Of a stretch of DNA of 64,000 nt, positions 1 to 9,765 are shown piece by piece. This stretch comes from Candidatus Ichthyocystis hellenicum. GTDB lineage: Bacteria > Pseudomonadota > Gammaproteobacteria > Burkholderiales > 2013Ark19i. The notes beneath the pieces were generated by a model. The model saw nothing but the letters and a program-made list of their open reading frames with translations, had not been told where the DNA came from and made no database searches. Both the position numbers and the translations under genes were made by a program. Every line of letters begins with the position of its first letter. The first letter of the stretch is position 1. The stretch covers positions 1,711,773-1,775,772 of the forward strand of contig NZ_LN906597.1 in the NCBI RefSeq assembly GCF_001460935.1, in the 5' to 3' direction.

Positions 1-734
1 GTTGACCTATACCTCTCTAAGCGTGAATCCAAAATTTTACTTTCAAATATTTTCATCAAATCTTCCAAAAACACAAAATTACAACACTCTATTAAAGGAA
101 TAACTATTTCCTTTAGTGAAAGAGAGCACCTCATGTAATTTTTTAGGCACTCACGGACACTACATCCTTTCATCGTATTTTTCCTAAGCACAAGCAATTT
201 ATTTAATAATGAGTTGTAGTAATTTATCTGTATAAGCAACGCATTAATCAATGAATATAAATCTAATCCAATTTGATCTAACAACTTCAATAACAAACGT
301 GATAACTCAAATATCATTATTCTTAACATAAAATTATCACTACGAATTTGTTGATAAATTGGAAAGTAAGAACAGAAATGATTATGCTCACTAAGAGGAA
401 AGTACTTTAAAAAACAATCATTAGTTAGAACAATAATTCCATCTATACTTCTCTTCAACGAAATTACCGCCTTTACTTTTTCAGAATTACTTAAGTCATC
501 ACAGTTATTAAAACAAAATTCATCATAATTTTTATGACATTGAATATCAACATTACTTTCAAAAACAGACTCATATTTAGTACGATAACAACCTATACTT
601 TTGCTCTTTATAATTATTGCAAATTCAATAGCTTTCTTAGGAGAAATTTGAGATAAACACTCAACAGATTTTTTACAACTGACACCAAAAACAGACATCA
701 ACGACATCTCTAGAAGAGTGTAAGGGAAAGCCAT
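1..734 (-). CDS. Family A paralogue, partial (cut by window start)
   Basis: The frame is open from an ATG at 734 to the window edge, giving 244 visible codons. It has the family A landmarks in order: an N-terminal box (YTLLEMS, then GVSCKKSVE and an LSQISPKKAIE stretch), the CYRTKYE motif, FCFNNCDDLSN, and CNFVFLEDLMKIFESK near the cut. The C-terminal coiled-coil part lies outside the window. An in-frame TTG at 746, about 10 nt after an AGGAG, is an alternative start. No signal peptide or membrane segment is visible. The last bases resemble the same stretch of the paralogue at 8051-9454 at nucleotide level, so gene conversion or recent duplication is possible. Function unknown. Confidence 0.8.
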   Translation of the reverse strand, partial: MAFPYTLLEMSLMSVFGVSCKKSVECLSQISPKKAIEFAIIIKSKSIGCYRTKYESVFESNVDIQCHKNYDEFCFNNCDDLSNSEKVKAVISLKRSIDGIIVLTNDCFLKYFPLSEHNHFCSYFPIYQQIRSDNFMLRIMIFELSRLLLKLLDQIGLDLYSLINALLIQINYYNSLLNKLLVLRKNTMKGCSVRECLKNYMRCSLSLKEIVIPLIECCNFVFLEDLMKIFESKILDSRLERYRS

Positions 735-1050
735 CTCAACTCTCAAAACACCACAACTCCTATTAATATAATTAAATAACAAACAGACAACTAAACAAAT
801 CCAAGACCTATAAAAATAAAATATTAACTCACATAAAAAACCAAAACAACAATATCTGTACTACGATAGCTCTAAAACAAGAACATCCCTAAATATTCCT
901 TCAAAACACGCAAACACCTTTTTAACTTTGTGTAATCCTAATGAAACTTACAGGAACCAAACTATTATATACTCACAGGAAAATGCCTCCGTAAAAAACA
1001 ACTAACGTAAAGTTCATATCTTAAACTAGTCTGCCATTTTGTGTATAATT
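735..1050. other. Intergenic spacer between family A copies
   Basis: AT-rich spacer of about 316 bp. It should hold the promoter of the upstream-facing partial gene ending at 734 (minus strand). I see an AGGAG-like element near 764-768 but no clear promoter, hairpin or gene. Confidence 0.5.
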
Positions 1051-2037
1051 TTATCTAGAGTTTATAACCTTTTCAGTAAAACTATCCATAAATGACTCCA
1101 TCATCTGTATTTCATTACTCAATTTATCGACCGATTTACCAATACCATCACTACCGGCAGAAACTGAAGAACCACAAGCCCCATCCGCTATCATCTCATT
1201 ACGTATGCTAACTTTTTTTAGGATGTGTCTCAACATGATATTTTTACTATGTATAACGCCTGGGTATTTTATCCTCAAGAAGGATGAAGCCACATCAATA
1301 TCATTTTTATACATATCTGAATCCACACGTTCAAATATTTCTATAATTTCTTCCAGATAAACAAAATTACAAACATGTATAACAGGAAAAATGGTACCCC
1401 TAAGAGTCTTTACCTCCTTTACAAAATTATGCAAGCTAGAAATGAACTCCGAATTAGCTTGAGCAACATTACGATCATCTACTGATAGTCTCGTTAGCAA
1501 CGAATTCCTCAGTACAGACAGAAATGAATGCTTCATCTGCAAGAAAGATGCTTTAGCCAAGCAACGCAATAACTTGCTCACTCCACAATGATTTTTCAGA
1601 CCATCCATAAATGAGCTTATAGCAATAGATATAAGCATCATATATTCATGCACTTTATGTCCACCAGCAATACCCAATATTTTTGTCATATCTTCTCTTA
1701 TGATCATATCAGTATACATATTAATTCTATCTATCTTACTCATTAACCCTAGGACAGTCTTAAGACCATCACTATTATTGAACAGATTAGCATTGTCACA
1801 ACAAAAAATAACCCAATTATCTGGGAAGGGACAAATAAGATTCTCCGAAATAGGTCTATAAATAGGCTCGTATAAAGAAAAACTAGACCCCTTACGACCT
1901 ACAAGCAAAGCGGCTTCAAAAATCTCATTGTGCGACAATTGCATCAGGAAACCAACGGACTCTTTACAACTAATACCGAAAATAAACCTTAAAGACAATT
2001 CCGACAAAGAACAGGGATTATAGTGAGTAGGATTCAT
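1051..2037 (-). CDS. Family A paralogue, short form (328 aa)
   Basis: Shortest complete member of family A here. The start is ATG at 2037, preceded by AAGG very close to it. The N-terminal box reads NPCSLSELSLRF, then GISCKESVGFLMQLS and an acidic FEAALLV helix, followed by FSLYEP in place of the usual SKYE motif and FCCDNANLFNNS. The central HPxYQ and YRDPL motifs seen in longer members are missing, which accounts for the small size. The C-terminal half keeps CNFVYLEEIIEIFE, an IKYPGVIHSK-type segment and the terminal coiled coil SVDKLSNEIQMMESFM. No signal peptide or transmembrane helix. It lies in the tandem minus-strand array, with two palindromic 23-bp repeats just upstream. Function unknown. 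Confidence 0.8.
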   Translation of the reverse strand: MNPTHYNPCSLSELSLRFIFGISCKESVGFLMQLSHNEIFEAALLVGRKGSSFSLYEPIYRPISENLICPFPDNWVIFCCDNANLFNNSDGLKTVLGLMSKIDRINMYTDMIIREDMTKILGIAGGHKVHEYMMLISIAISSFMDGLKNHCGVSKLLRCLAKASFLQMKHSFLSVLRNSLLTRLSVDDRNVAQANSEFISSLHNFVKEVKTLRGTIFPVIHVCNFVYLEEIIEIFERVDSDMYKNDIDVASSFLRIKYPGVIHSKNIMLRHILKKVSIRNEMIADGACGSSVSAGSDGIGKSVDKLSNEIQMMESFMDSFTEKVINSR

Positions 2038-2082
2038 GACCTTCTGTTATAACATAATAATTAGGATTAATTTTATTACACT

Positions 2083-2128
2083 ACGACTATAGTACGCGTA
2101 ATTTTACAACTATAGTACGCGTAATTTA
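2083..2128. repeat. Two 23-bp direct repeats, each with palindrome TACGCGTA
   Basis: Units at 2083-2105 and 2106-2128 differ at about two positions. Each contains CTATAGTACGCGTAATTT with the perfect palindrome TACGCGTA. They lie 46-91 nt upstream of the ATG of the minus-strand gene 1051-2037, in its leader or promoter. The 23-bp spacing is about two helical turns, so a paired operator is possible. A chance tandem duplication is the alternative. Confidence 0.6.
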
Positions 2129-2554
2129 TTTTTAATTAACTGAAAATACTTTAAAGTGAAAGCAAGGATCAGTTTTATCAATCTTCAATTATATGCGTAG
2201 AAATTATTGTGAACAACAAAATATACTTCTAATAATGCTTAGAAGTAGGCAATGGAGATCATAATTTATCCACCTTTATACTTTAAAGAAAAAATATTAC
2301 TCATTTATTTCCAATTATATTATTTATTTTTAATTAATACATTATTACTTTGACTAAATAATTTTTTATTTTTTCACAAAACGTTCAGCAAAAAAATATT
2401 AAAGCAACTATATTTACCACAACCATATTATATTTAGATCAATTTAATTTTCATATACTTCGATTATTAAACACCGTCAAATACCAATTTCATCACACGA
2501 CAAAAACGATAAAACCATGGTATACCACTAGCACACTAGAGTTAATATACTATT
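2129..2554. other. AT-rich spacer
   Basis: Very AT-rich stretch between two minus-strand family A genes. I see no ORF, RNA gene or clear terminator. The promoter of gene 1051-2037 must lie here or in the repeat next to it. Confidence 0.4.
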
Positions 2555-3838
2555 TTACAAGCAACCTTGCTTTTTTACTCGTGATTTTTTTATTCGTGGT
2601 TTGTTTTCAGATAAACTTATCATCATCGTCTCCAGTTCTCTTATTTCATTTCTAATTTTCTCTACTGATTGATTAATACATTTAACAAAAACTGGTTGAA
2701 AACTTGAGCTATGCAAACCTACTTTATTATTTGGATTAATTTTTCTTAGCAATTTTTTCATTCTCAATTTTTTCTTTGATATAAGACTTTCATATTTTTT
2801 TATTAAAAAAGAAGATATTACGTTTACCTCCATCCTAAACTCCGACCTACTTATTTTATAAACCACATCATTAGCTGTTGAAAAATTACGTTTTAATACT
2901 CTACTTACATCCTCCAATGGTACAAAGTTGAAAAATTCCATAATATTTATTATCTCTTTTATATTAAATACTGATTCCATAAAATTTCTGAAACAAGTTA
3001 AAACATCTAACGATAAATTTTCTTTTTCAAAACTCATCTTATGCTTGTCATAATTACTTCTATTTTCAGCTGCCGTTTCTAACAATGATGCAGCATGTTT
3101 TGCTTGCGAGCATGATGAAACTATCAAGCAATATAATTTTTTCCTTATACAGTGACATGATTTTTCTAGAATATCCATCGACTCATTTAGATTTTTAATA
3201 ACTTTTAAAGATGCACTTACAATTTCAGTTAATAAAGAAGAAGCATTGAAACTATAAATATGTCCAGAAGAAAATAAGTCAAAAAATTGAAGTGGATCAA
3301 GATAAGTTTTATCTATTTCTATGTCATAAGGAATCAAATCAGGAAGGAAAAAATTTCTATCTTTTCTATTGTAGTAATCACCAATAAGATCGCTAATATC
3401 ATCAGAATAAATCAATTTATAAATAGGATTTATTCTTTCGTTATGATCTCTTTCATGAACTTTTTGGGAAATTACAGAGTATCTATCATGCACATTAATT
3501 AGAATTTTTACAGATTCCTTCCATCTATTCAATGCTTCAAATTCCATAAAATTACATGATGGAGAATATAGAGAATAATCATTGTAAAGAGAAAATTCAC
3601 TGCTATTCTCAAAAAATTCTATGTGTTCTCTCCTATTGTTAAAAGATTCAATTACAGACTCATATTTAGTGCGGTAATTAGCTGCCATTCTATTACTTAC
3701 AATTATCGCAGCCTCAATAGCTTCCCTGGGGGACAACTGCATCAAATTATCAATGGAACCTTCACAATCAACGCCCAGAACTGCCTTCATCGACAACTCT
3801 ACTAAAGAACAGGGATTACGGTAGTTAATTATTTTCAT
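2555..3838 (-). CDS. Family A paralogue (427 aa)
   Basis: Family A member with all landmarks: NPCSLVELSMKAVLGVDC and an IDNLMQLSPREAIEAA box, YRTKYES, a changed central motif (NPIYKLIY rather than HPxYQ), YLDPLQFF, FNFVPLEDVSRVL and the C-terminal coiled coil SVEKIRNEIRELETMM. It ends in a basic tail (RIKKSRVKKQ) not seen in most neighbours. I chose ATG at 3838, where the N-terminus lines up with the family. An in-frame GTG at 3886 would add 16 hydrophobic residues (MYALLVLCLTIIIVIN); if used, it could act as a membrane or export signal, but no convincing ribosome site supports it. Function unknown; predicted to be largely helical from residue pattern. Confidence 0.78.
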   Translation of the reverse strand: MKIINYRNPCSLVELSMKAVLGVDCEGSIDNLMQLSPREAIEAAIIVSNRMAANYRTKYESVIESFNNRREHIEFFENSSEFSLYNDYSLYSPSCNFMEFEALNRWKESVKILINVHDRYSVISQKVHERDHNERINPIYKLIYSDDISDLIGDYYNRKDRNFFLPDLIPYDIEIDKTYLDPLQFFDLFSSGHIYSFNASSLLTEIVSASLKVIKNLNESMDILEKSCHCIRKKLYCLIVSSCSQAKHAASLLETAAENRSNYDKHKMSFEKENLSLDVLTCFRNFMESVFNIKEIINIMEFFNFVPLEDVSRVLKRNFSTANDVVYKISRSEFRMEVNVISSFLIKKYESLISKKKLRMKKLLRKINPNNKVGLHSSSFQPVFVKCINQSVEKIRNEIRELETMMISLSENKPRIKKSRVKKQGCL

Positions 3839-4714
3839 GTTGATAACTATGATAATAGTCAAGCACAACACTAACAGTGCATACACCGCAAGATTAGCTT
3901 GTTATTAAAGGAAAACAGATAGAATAGCAGTATAACGATTCGTTTTAATTATGCACAAAATAAAGGCCACAGATGACATGATATTATTCTTGGATTTAAT
4001 TTGCAAGTAAATTTATCAATAAAAAACAATAATATCATTGATGACTTTTAAAATTTAAAACATAAGACACTAAAATCGTGCCAACACATACAACGGTGTC
4101 TACATAGTAGAAAAAATAACAAACTGATCTTTTTTCTATAAATCAAAATAAAACATAGCACATCGATTATGTATCATATTATTCGCTCATAGTAAGATTA
4201 AATCCACCCAAGCTATTAAGATCTCCAATAAAAACCTAAATCCTTGTAATTAATGTAACTACCTCAATTACTTTCACTAAAATTTAGATTGATTATATAA
4301 AATTCAACAAGAGATTCAATTATACTAACACTGAAAAATTAGAGGATATTTTAATATAATTTCCCAAAACTATAATAAGTTGCACCTCAAACTTAACTAA
4401 CAATCACCACTGTGATCACTGTTTAAAAAATTATATATGTAATCAAAATATATCTTAAGATACATCACTTACTTAAATATATTAGTTCCTAAAAAATCAT
4501 AACCCCAAAATATAAAAACAAAGTAGAACTATAAATTCAATATACAAATACGATTTACCATAAAATCATCAACGAGAATGACAAATATTAGGAAATTAAA
4601 CTCAGATAGCGTATGATAATTAATTTGCAAATGCGATGATAAAACTCATGTTTAGCACGAGATAAACACTGCAATATAAGATAAACATCCTCTACCAATA
4701 CCCACCTTTGTTTA
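3839..4714. other. Long AT-rich spacer in family A array
   Basis: About 880 bp without a credible gene on either strand. I could not recognise a decayed paralogue or a repeat. It is likely spacer with the promoter of gene 2555-3838 near its left end. Confidence 0.4.
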
Positions 4715-5941
4715 TTATTGTAATAATGTCTCACTATTAGATACACTATCAAGAAAAACTTCCATTTCTTTTATTTCATTATTCAACTTCTCTACTGATT
4801 TATAAATATTATCTATATGTTCATGAGTGAGACACATACATCCCGAATCACTCACCTCACTACGTCTAACTTTATCTAGCATAGATCTTACCATAACTCT
4901 TCTTTTTTCTATAAGTTGGGGATATTTAGTTTTTAAGAAAGCAGAAACAACGACGAGCTCACACTTAATTTCCTCCTCACGCTCGGAAATTGATTTAAAC
5001 ATCGACATCATATCCTCCAAAGGCACAAAATTACAATTCTTGATAGCGAGTAAAATAGTCCTTTCTACCTTGCATACATCCTTCTTTATACTTCTCAAGC
5101 AAGTTATAAGATTTAATGATTCAATTATAGACAATCTTCTTTCTATACCCACTCCCCGTCTTCCAACAAGCTCGTACCTCACTTCATCAGCCTTCAATAA
5201 AGTCTTTTCAATTTGCAACAACGCTGCCATTAATACATGATACAAAATTTTACTGATATTGTCCTTTGATTCACTTAAATCATATACAACCACGCTAACA
5301 TCAAAAAGCATAGAAAAAATTGATTTGTATATCTCCAGAGCTGATGAGCACCTACCACCATTTATGTGATTATGAACAGGAAAAAAACACATAGGATCAT
5401 AATAACAAAAAACATCTGCTGACGAATTTAAAGATGGAAGAATCAAGCCATCTGCAGCGTTAGATGGTTCCATAAGCGCCAAAACTGTACCCTCTGTAGC
5501 ATAATAAGCTTTAACAATATCAGAACCAATTTTGTTATTAACAATTTGGTATATAAGATTATACTTCCATAAACAATCTATCGTATCAAGATCAAACTTT
5601 TCTGGAAACATACGACCGACAATACCAATAACCTTCTCCATAACAACAGTGAAAGAAGATATCAACCTAAGATCATTTGGATTGCCTAATAACCAACGAT
5701 GATCATCGCAAAATTTGTCCCACCTTTCTGGAAACATCTCCCTACCACTACTACTCTCTAAAATAGGTTCGTATTTAGAAAAACTAACCCCCTCACGTCG
5801 CATAAGCGTCGCAAACTCAAAGGCTTCGGTATGTGAAAGTTGCATCAAGTGGCCTAAAGATTCCTTACAGTCGACACCAAATACAGACTTCATGGACAGC
5901 TCTAGTAGAGTACAATTGCCACGAGAATTAATTGACGACAT
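4715..5941 (-). CDS. Family A paralogue (408 aa)
   Basis: Starts at ATG 5941. The N-terminal box has NCTLLELSMKSVFGVDCK and SLGHLMQLSHTEAFEFA, followed by FSKYEP, KFCDDHRWLLGNP, a variant of the Y-DPL motif (YYDPMCFF), CNFVPLEDMMSMFK, an AFLKTKYPQLIEKRR segment and the C-terminal coiled coil SVEKLNNEIKEMEVFL. The central HPxYQ motif is replaced by KYNLIYQIVNNK. No signal peptide, no membrane segment. Tandem array neighbours are all the same family and strand with several hundred bp between them, so each gene probably has its own promoter. Function unknown. Confidence 0.8.
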   Translation of the reverse strand: MSSINSRGNCTLLELSMKSVFGVDCKESLGHLMQLSHTEAFEFATLMRREGVSFSKYEPILESSSGREMFPERWDKFCDDHRWLLGNPNDLRLISSFTVVMEKVIGIVGRMFPEKFDLDTIDCLWKYNLIYQIVNNKIGSDIVKAYYATEGTVLALMEPSNAADGLILPSLNSSADVFCYYDPMCFFPVHNHINGGRCSSALEIYKSIFSMLFDVSVVVYDLSESKDNISKILYHVLMAALLQIEKTLLKADEVRYELVGRRGVGIERRLSIIESLNLITCLRSIKKDVCKVERTILLAIKNCNFVPLEDMMSMFKSISEREEEIKCELVVVSAFLKTKYPQLIEKRRVMVRSMLDKVRRSEVSDSGCMCLTHEHIDNIYKSVEKLNNEIKEMEVFLDSVSNSETLLQ

Positions 5942-6588
5942 AAAAAAATGACGAAATAATAAACCGTGACAATTGTAACATCTTTAACAATTTATTCATT
6001 ACACAATAATTCATGTTTATTGGAGTCATCATTGCTAATACCAAAATTTGTAAGTTTGGAGAAATTTATATAAATTATAAATATTTGGTAAAAAAGATCC
6101 TTGCAAAAGTGAAACCGGCAAGTAAAAATTTAAGTTAAAAACTAAATATCCTAACTTTATAGCAATCAGAAGATTAAAAATAGAAAAATAGCTTTGATAT
6201 ATGAATAAAATGATCCGTCTGCCCCCATCTAAATAAGTAAATATTACAGGGATAGTTGATCTAAATGCTGATGTAGCACCAAATGTATCATGGATATTAA
6301 AACCTATATTTTTAGGAGAGCACGATCCATATAGTGATTATTAACCTATCTGCTGTATATAATATGGAAGTCACAATTAAGTTTGTAGATATAAATTTAA
6401 CAGACAAACAAATTTTCTATAAATACCAGATCAATTGAACAAAGCAGTATAAGATATATAAAGTTAAATAATATGGCTCTACCTCGTTAATATAAAAAAA
6501 CGTGTAAAAATAATTTACTCACCCCCCTTACAGATATAGTTTTTTAGGAGCCCCCATATACTTACTCTACTTACTTTAGATCTGAATA
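5942..6588. other. Spacer with short C-tracts
   Basis: About 650 bp without a gene. Minus-strand G-tracts (plus-strand C6 near 6531 and C5 near 6551) lie just downstream of the stop of gene 6589-7800. Otherwise it is AT-rich with nothing recognisable. Confidence 0.4.
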
Positions 6589-7800
6589 CTACACACTACT
6601 CTCCTCATAGGAAAAAACCCCTAGAAAAGACTCCATCCCATGTATTTCACCCTTTAATTTTTCAACTGACCTATAAGCCCTATCTATATAATTCTCTGTG
6701 AGATACATTCCACCCAATTCACCTTTATTATTTCGTTCAATTTTTTCTAGTAATTTTTCTATTTTTAACCTTCTAATTGCTATAAGTTTAGTATATTTAA
6801 TTCTTAAATGAAATTTAACCATACTAATTTCACTTGCACATGAACCCCTTTCCTCAAACATTTCCATCAATTCCTCCAAACTTACAAAGTTTCCAATAGA
6901 CACAAGTTTTAGAATAGTTTGTCTGAGAGTCGTGAAGTTCATTAATAAACTGGCCAAAGAAAGTCCAACCATAAATTCTCTCTCTCCCTCCACTAACTTT
7001 GGTATTAGCAATGATGATTCTAATGGAAACGAACCTTTTAATTGCAATAACAATGCTGCTATTGAATAATATACTGATTTCCTAATTTTTACCTTCAATG
7101 TTGAGAAATAATAAACCAACATGCCAATTTTCATCCATATAAATATCAGTGGTGTAGGAATAATACCCTGACCAATCTCATTAAAAATTTTCACTCTATT
7201 TTTAATAATACGTTCTATTCCAGAAACAACTTCATTAACATCAACAATAAATCCTAATAAAGACCTAAACGATTGAGGATCACTGGAACTAGCATAGCTA
7301 CTTTCACAAAAATATCCCCAGTCGTCTGGAAAATAAAATGCACGATTAATATTATCTCCAGATAAATACTGACAACCATCACGGATCAACAAAGGTAGGC
7401 GATCATTACAGCGGAGGCTAACAGCACCTGGAATACAATCAGGATTAGACGACATATGAAACGGATAGCCATAAAAAGGTAGACAATTACTACCACATTC
7501 CATATAACCACGGCTAACACATTCCCATAAACATCGATAAGCAGGACTTTCCGATAAAGACTGATAAACAGGTTTCATAGGATCCGGTTCATGCATAGAA
7601 ACACATTCATACTTAGAAAAACTAATGCTTCTTCCTCCTGCAACATTCATCAGAAAAGATGCTTCACAAATCTCCTCTCTAGAAAGTTGCTTCAAAAGGC
7701 TAATGGGCTCTCGGTAAGTAACCCCAAAAATAGAAGAAATTTCTTTATCTGTAAAAAGAGAAGGATTGCAATTACAATGATTAATTTCCTGTACAAACAT
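6589..7800 (-). CDS. Family A paralogue, divergent Cys-rich middle (403 aa)
   Basis: Divergent family A member. The N-terminal box is weak (NPSLFTDKEISSIFGVTY, then REPISLLKQLSREEICEA), followed by ISFSKYE. The region after that carries a Cys-rich insert (residues roughly 75-125, with CLWECVSRGYMECG and SNCLPF) absent from neighbours, and the central HPxYQ/YRDPL motifs are not recognisable. The second half is typical: GNFVSLEELMEMFEE, HLRIKYTKLIAIRRLKIEKLL, and SVEKLKGEIHGMESFL. I chose ATG at 7800 because it matches the family N-terminus. An in-frame TTG at 7878 would add a Tyr/Phe-rich hydrophobic stretch. Function unknown. Confidence 0.75.
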   Translation of the reverse strand: MFVQEINHCNCNPSLFTDKEISSIFGVTYREPISLLKQLSREEICEASFLMNVAGGRSISFSKYECVSMHEPDPMKPVYQSLSESPAYRCLWECVSRGYMECGSNCLPFYGYPFHMSSNPDCIPGAVSLRCNDRLPLLIRDGCQYLSGDNINRAFYFPDDWGYFCESSYASSSDPQSFRSLLGFIVDVNEVVSGIERIIKNRVKIFNEIGQGIIPTPLIFIWMKIGMLVYYFSTLKVKIRKSVYYSIAALLLQLKGSFPLESSLLIPKLVEGEREFMVGLSLASLLMNFTTLRQTILKLVSIGNFVSLEELMEMFEERGSCASEISMVKFHLRIKYTKLIAIRRLKIEKLLEKIERNNKGELGGMYLTENYIDRAYRSVEKLKGEIHGMESFLGVFSYEESSV

Positions 7801-8050
7801 AAATATATTCAACCAGTAGTAATAAGTATCTATGAAATAATAGTAAATGGTATCAAAAACATCATATAAAAACTGCAATGCAATACATAATAATAATATA
7901 TATCATTCGCAACTAAATCATAAAATATGCCTCATATAATAAATAAATGAAATCGATTAACCTGAAAATATAAAATCGATAAAATTACCATAAAAATAGT
8001 TAGTTATTGAGTTTTATCCAATACATTTTGAATTTCCCTAGCTGTCATAT

Positions 8051-9454
8051 TTACTTAGGTTTACTCAAAAATAGCACCATTTCTGATATGTCTTTCATTA
8101 GATCTTTTACTGACTCAATGGCAGGATTCACAAACACTAACTTATCTTCGCCTTTAGTAGACTTAGTTTCGGCATCTAAGCTAGTTTCTATGCTCAGTTT
8201 TTCAATTATTACTTCCTTACTCAATGTATGATCTATAATATTTATTCCTAAGAACAAACATATACTATTCAATGTATTCTCATCATTTAGGTTAATTCTT
8301 CCTAAAAGAGATTTAATTCTCATTCTTTTATTAATTATAATGCCATCATATCTATTTCTTAAAAATGAAGATATATTCCTAATTTCCAGTTCGTATGTTG
8401 ACCTATAATCTGACAAATGTGAATCCAAAATTCTACTTTCAATTATTTTCATAACATCTTCCAAACGTACAAAGTTATGAAACTCTAGGAAGGGCATAAA
8501 AATTTCCCGTATGGTACTAACATATTTTATATAGTTTCTAAGCAATATTATTATATTCAATGATTTTATAATTAGCACTTCTCTTTCATGAACCACCGGG
8601 GCAATAGTTTCCTCAAGCTTACCCCTAACAAAGATTAAATATATTAAAGATGCATTATAGTATCTTATCTGTAGGAGAAGAGCCATGATTAAATTATATA
8701 ATTTTCCACTTATTTTTTTTACTGAATTATTTAAATAACATATTAATTTATTTATACTAACACCCAAAACTACAGTAGTATAACACATCGGATAAAGAAT
8801 AAATTCTTGAATACTAAAATAAGGATCTATGCCTAAATTGCACAGAGCATACTTTGAACTTAAAAAGTATAGCGGATCACGGTAATGAGAAATTCTCTCC
8901 GGAGACAATGAGTTAGGATACTTCATCTCCAACAAAGATGGATCAGGAAGCGCTAAAATTTCATCCCTTCTTTCATAATAACTAGAAATAACATCTTCAG
9001 TGTTTTTAGAATGCACTACTTGATATATAGGATGAATGCCACATACACTGCTATCTTCTATAGAAAATGAATACCTCAAACCCCAACCACTAACTTCATC
9101 AATAATTTTACTTATTCCTGCCCTAAGTCCAATTACAACACTTATTTCCTCGGAGTTATTCAATTTATCGTGACTATTAAAACAAAGATCATCATAATTT
9201 AAGGAGCATCGAATACCAACATCACCTCCCAAGTAAGATTCATATTTGCTACAATATGTACCCATCTTATTATTTATAGCAATCGCTGTTTCTATAGCTT
9301 CCTTAGGAGAAAGCTGAGCTAAATACCTAATTGATTCCTTGAAGCTAATCCCATAAACAGCTGCTGTTGATAGATGTACTAGAGGATATGGTCCTTTATT
9401 AGAATCAACTGCTTCAACTGATATGCTATTAATACTACCCACAGAAACGGACAT
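8051..9454 (-). CDS. Family A paralogue (467 aa)
   Basis: ATG at 9454 has AGGAG eight bases upstream, so it is preferred to the GTG at 9463. Landmarks: YPLVHLSTAAVYGISFKES and an IRYLAQLSPKEAIETA box, CSKYES, LCFNSHDKLNNSEE, HPIYQVVHSKN, YRDPLYFLSSK, HNFVRLEDVMKIIE, NRYDGIIINKRM and a long C-terminal helical part. Compared with shorter members it has an extra segment of about 60 residues between the LLGRINLNDE stretch and the last helix, shared with 9766-11379 and 13508-15112. Upstream, on the coding strand, is a G6-C-G6 run. Function unknown. Confidence 0.8.
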   Translation of the reverse strand: MSVSVGSINSISVEAVDSNKGPYPLVHLSTAAVYGISFKESIRYLAQLSPKEAIETAIAINNKMGTYCSKYESYLGGDVGIRCSLNYDDLCFNSHDKLNNSEEISVVIGLRAGISKIIDEVSGWGLRYSFSIEDSSVCGIHPIYQVVHSKNTEDVISSYYERRDEILALPDPSLLEMKYPNSLSPERISHYRDPLYFLSSKYALCNLGIDPYFSIQEFILYPMCYTTVVLGVSINKLICYLNNSVKKISGKLYNLIMALLLQIRYYNASLIYLIFVRGKLEETIAPVVHEREVLIIKSLNIIILLRNYIKYVSTIREIFMPFLEFHNFVRLEDVMKIIESRILDSHLSDYRSTYELEIRNISSFLRNRYDGIIINKRMRIKSLLGRINLNDENTLNSICLFLGINIIDHTLSKEVIIEKLSIETSLDAETKSTKGEDKLVFVNPAIESVKDLMKDISEMVLFLSKPK

Positions 9455-9765
9455 TACATCCACTCCTATTCAAGGCACATGAAAATCTAAGTCATAAATA
9501 GTACGACTCTGTTGTAGATGTTGTATATAAAGAAAATAATTGCAACTAGGAGAAAGCAAAACAATTTATATAATTATTAATTATCAAATACTTACACATA
9601 TATGTCAATACATAAACTATTTTACACAACGGAATACCCCCCGCCCCCCTTATATAATTATCACAAATATTTATATATAACACCCCACAAAAACTAATGA
9701 AAAAACATCAACTAAATACAAAAACGTAACTTTTTAAGTAAATTTATTTTTTGATTTCCATTTTC
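9455..9765. other. Spacer with G6-C-G6 run (minus strand)
   Basis: About 310 bp spacer. At 9637-9649 the plus strand has six C, one G and six C, a striking run in an AT-rich region. It sits 183-195 nt upstream of the ATG at 9454. It could affect a promoter by slippage or simply be chance. No gene seen. Confidence 0.5.

Noticed and set aside
3839-3886. Hydrophobic N-terminal extension of gene 2555-3838 as a signal peptide
   Set aside because: It depends on a GTG start with no convincing ribosome site and has no counterpart in the other paralogues; kept only as an alternative.
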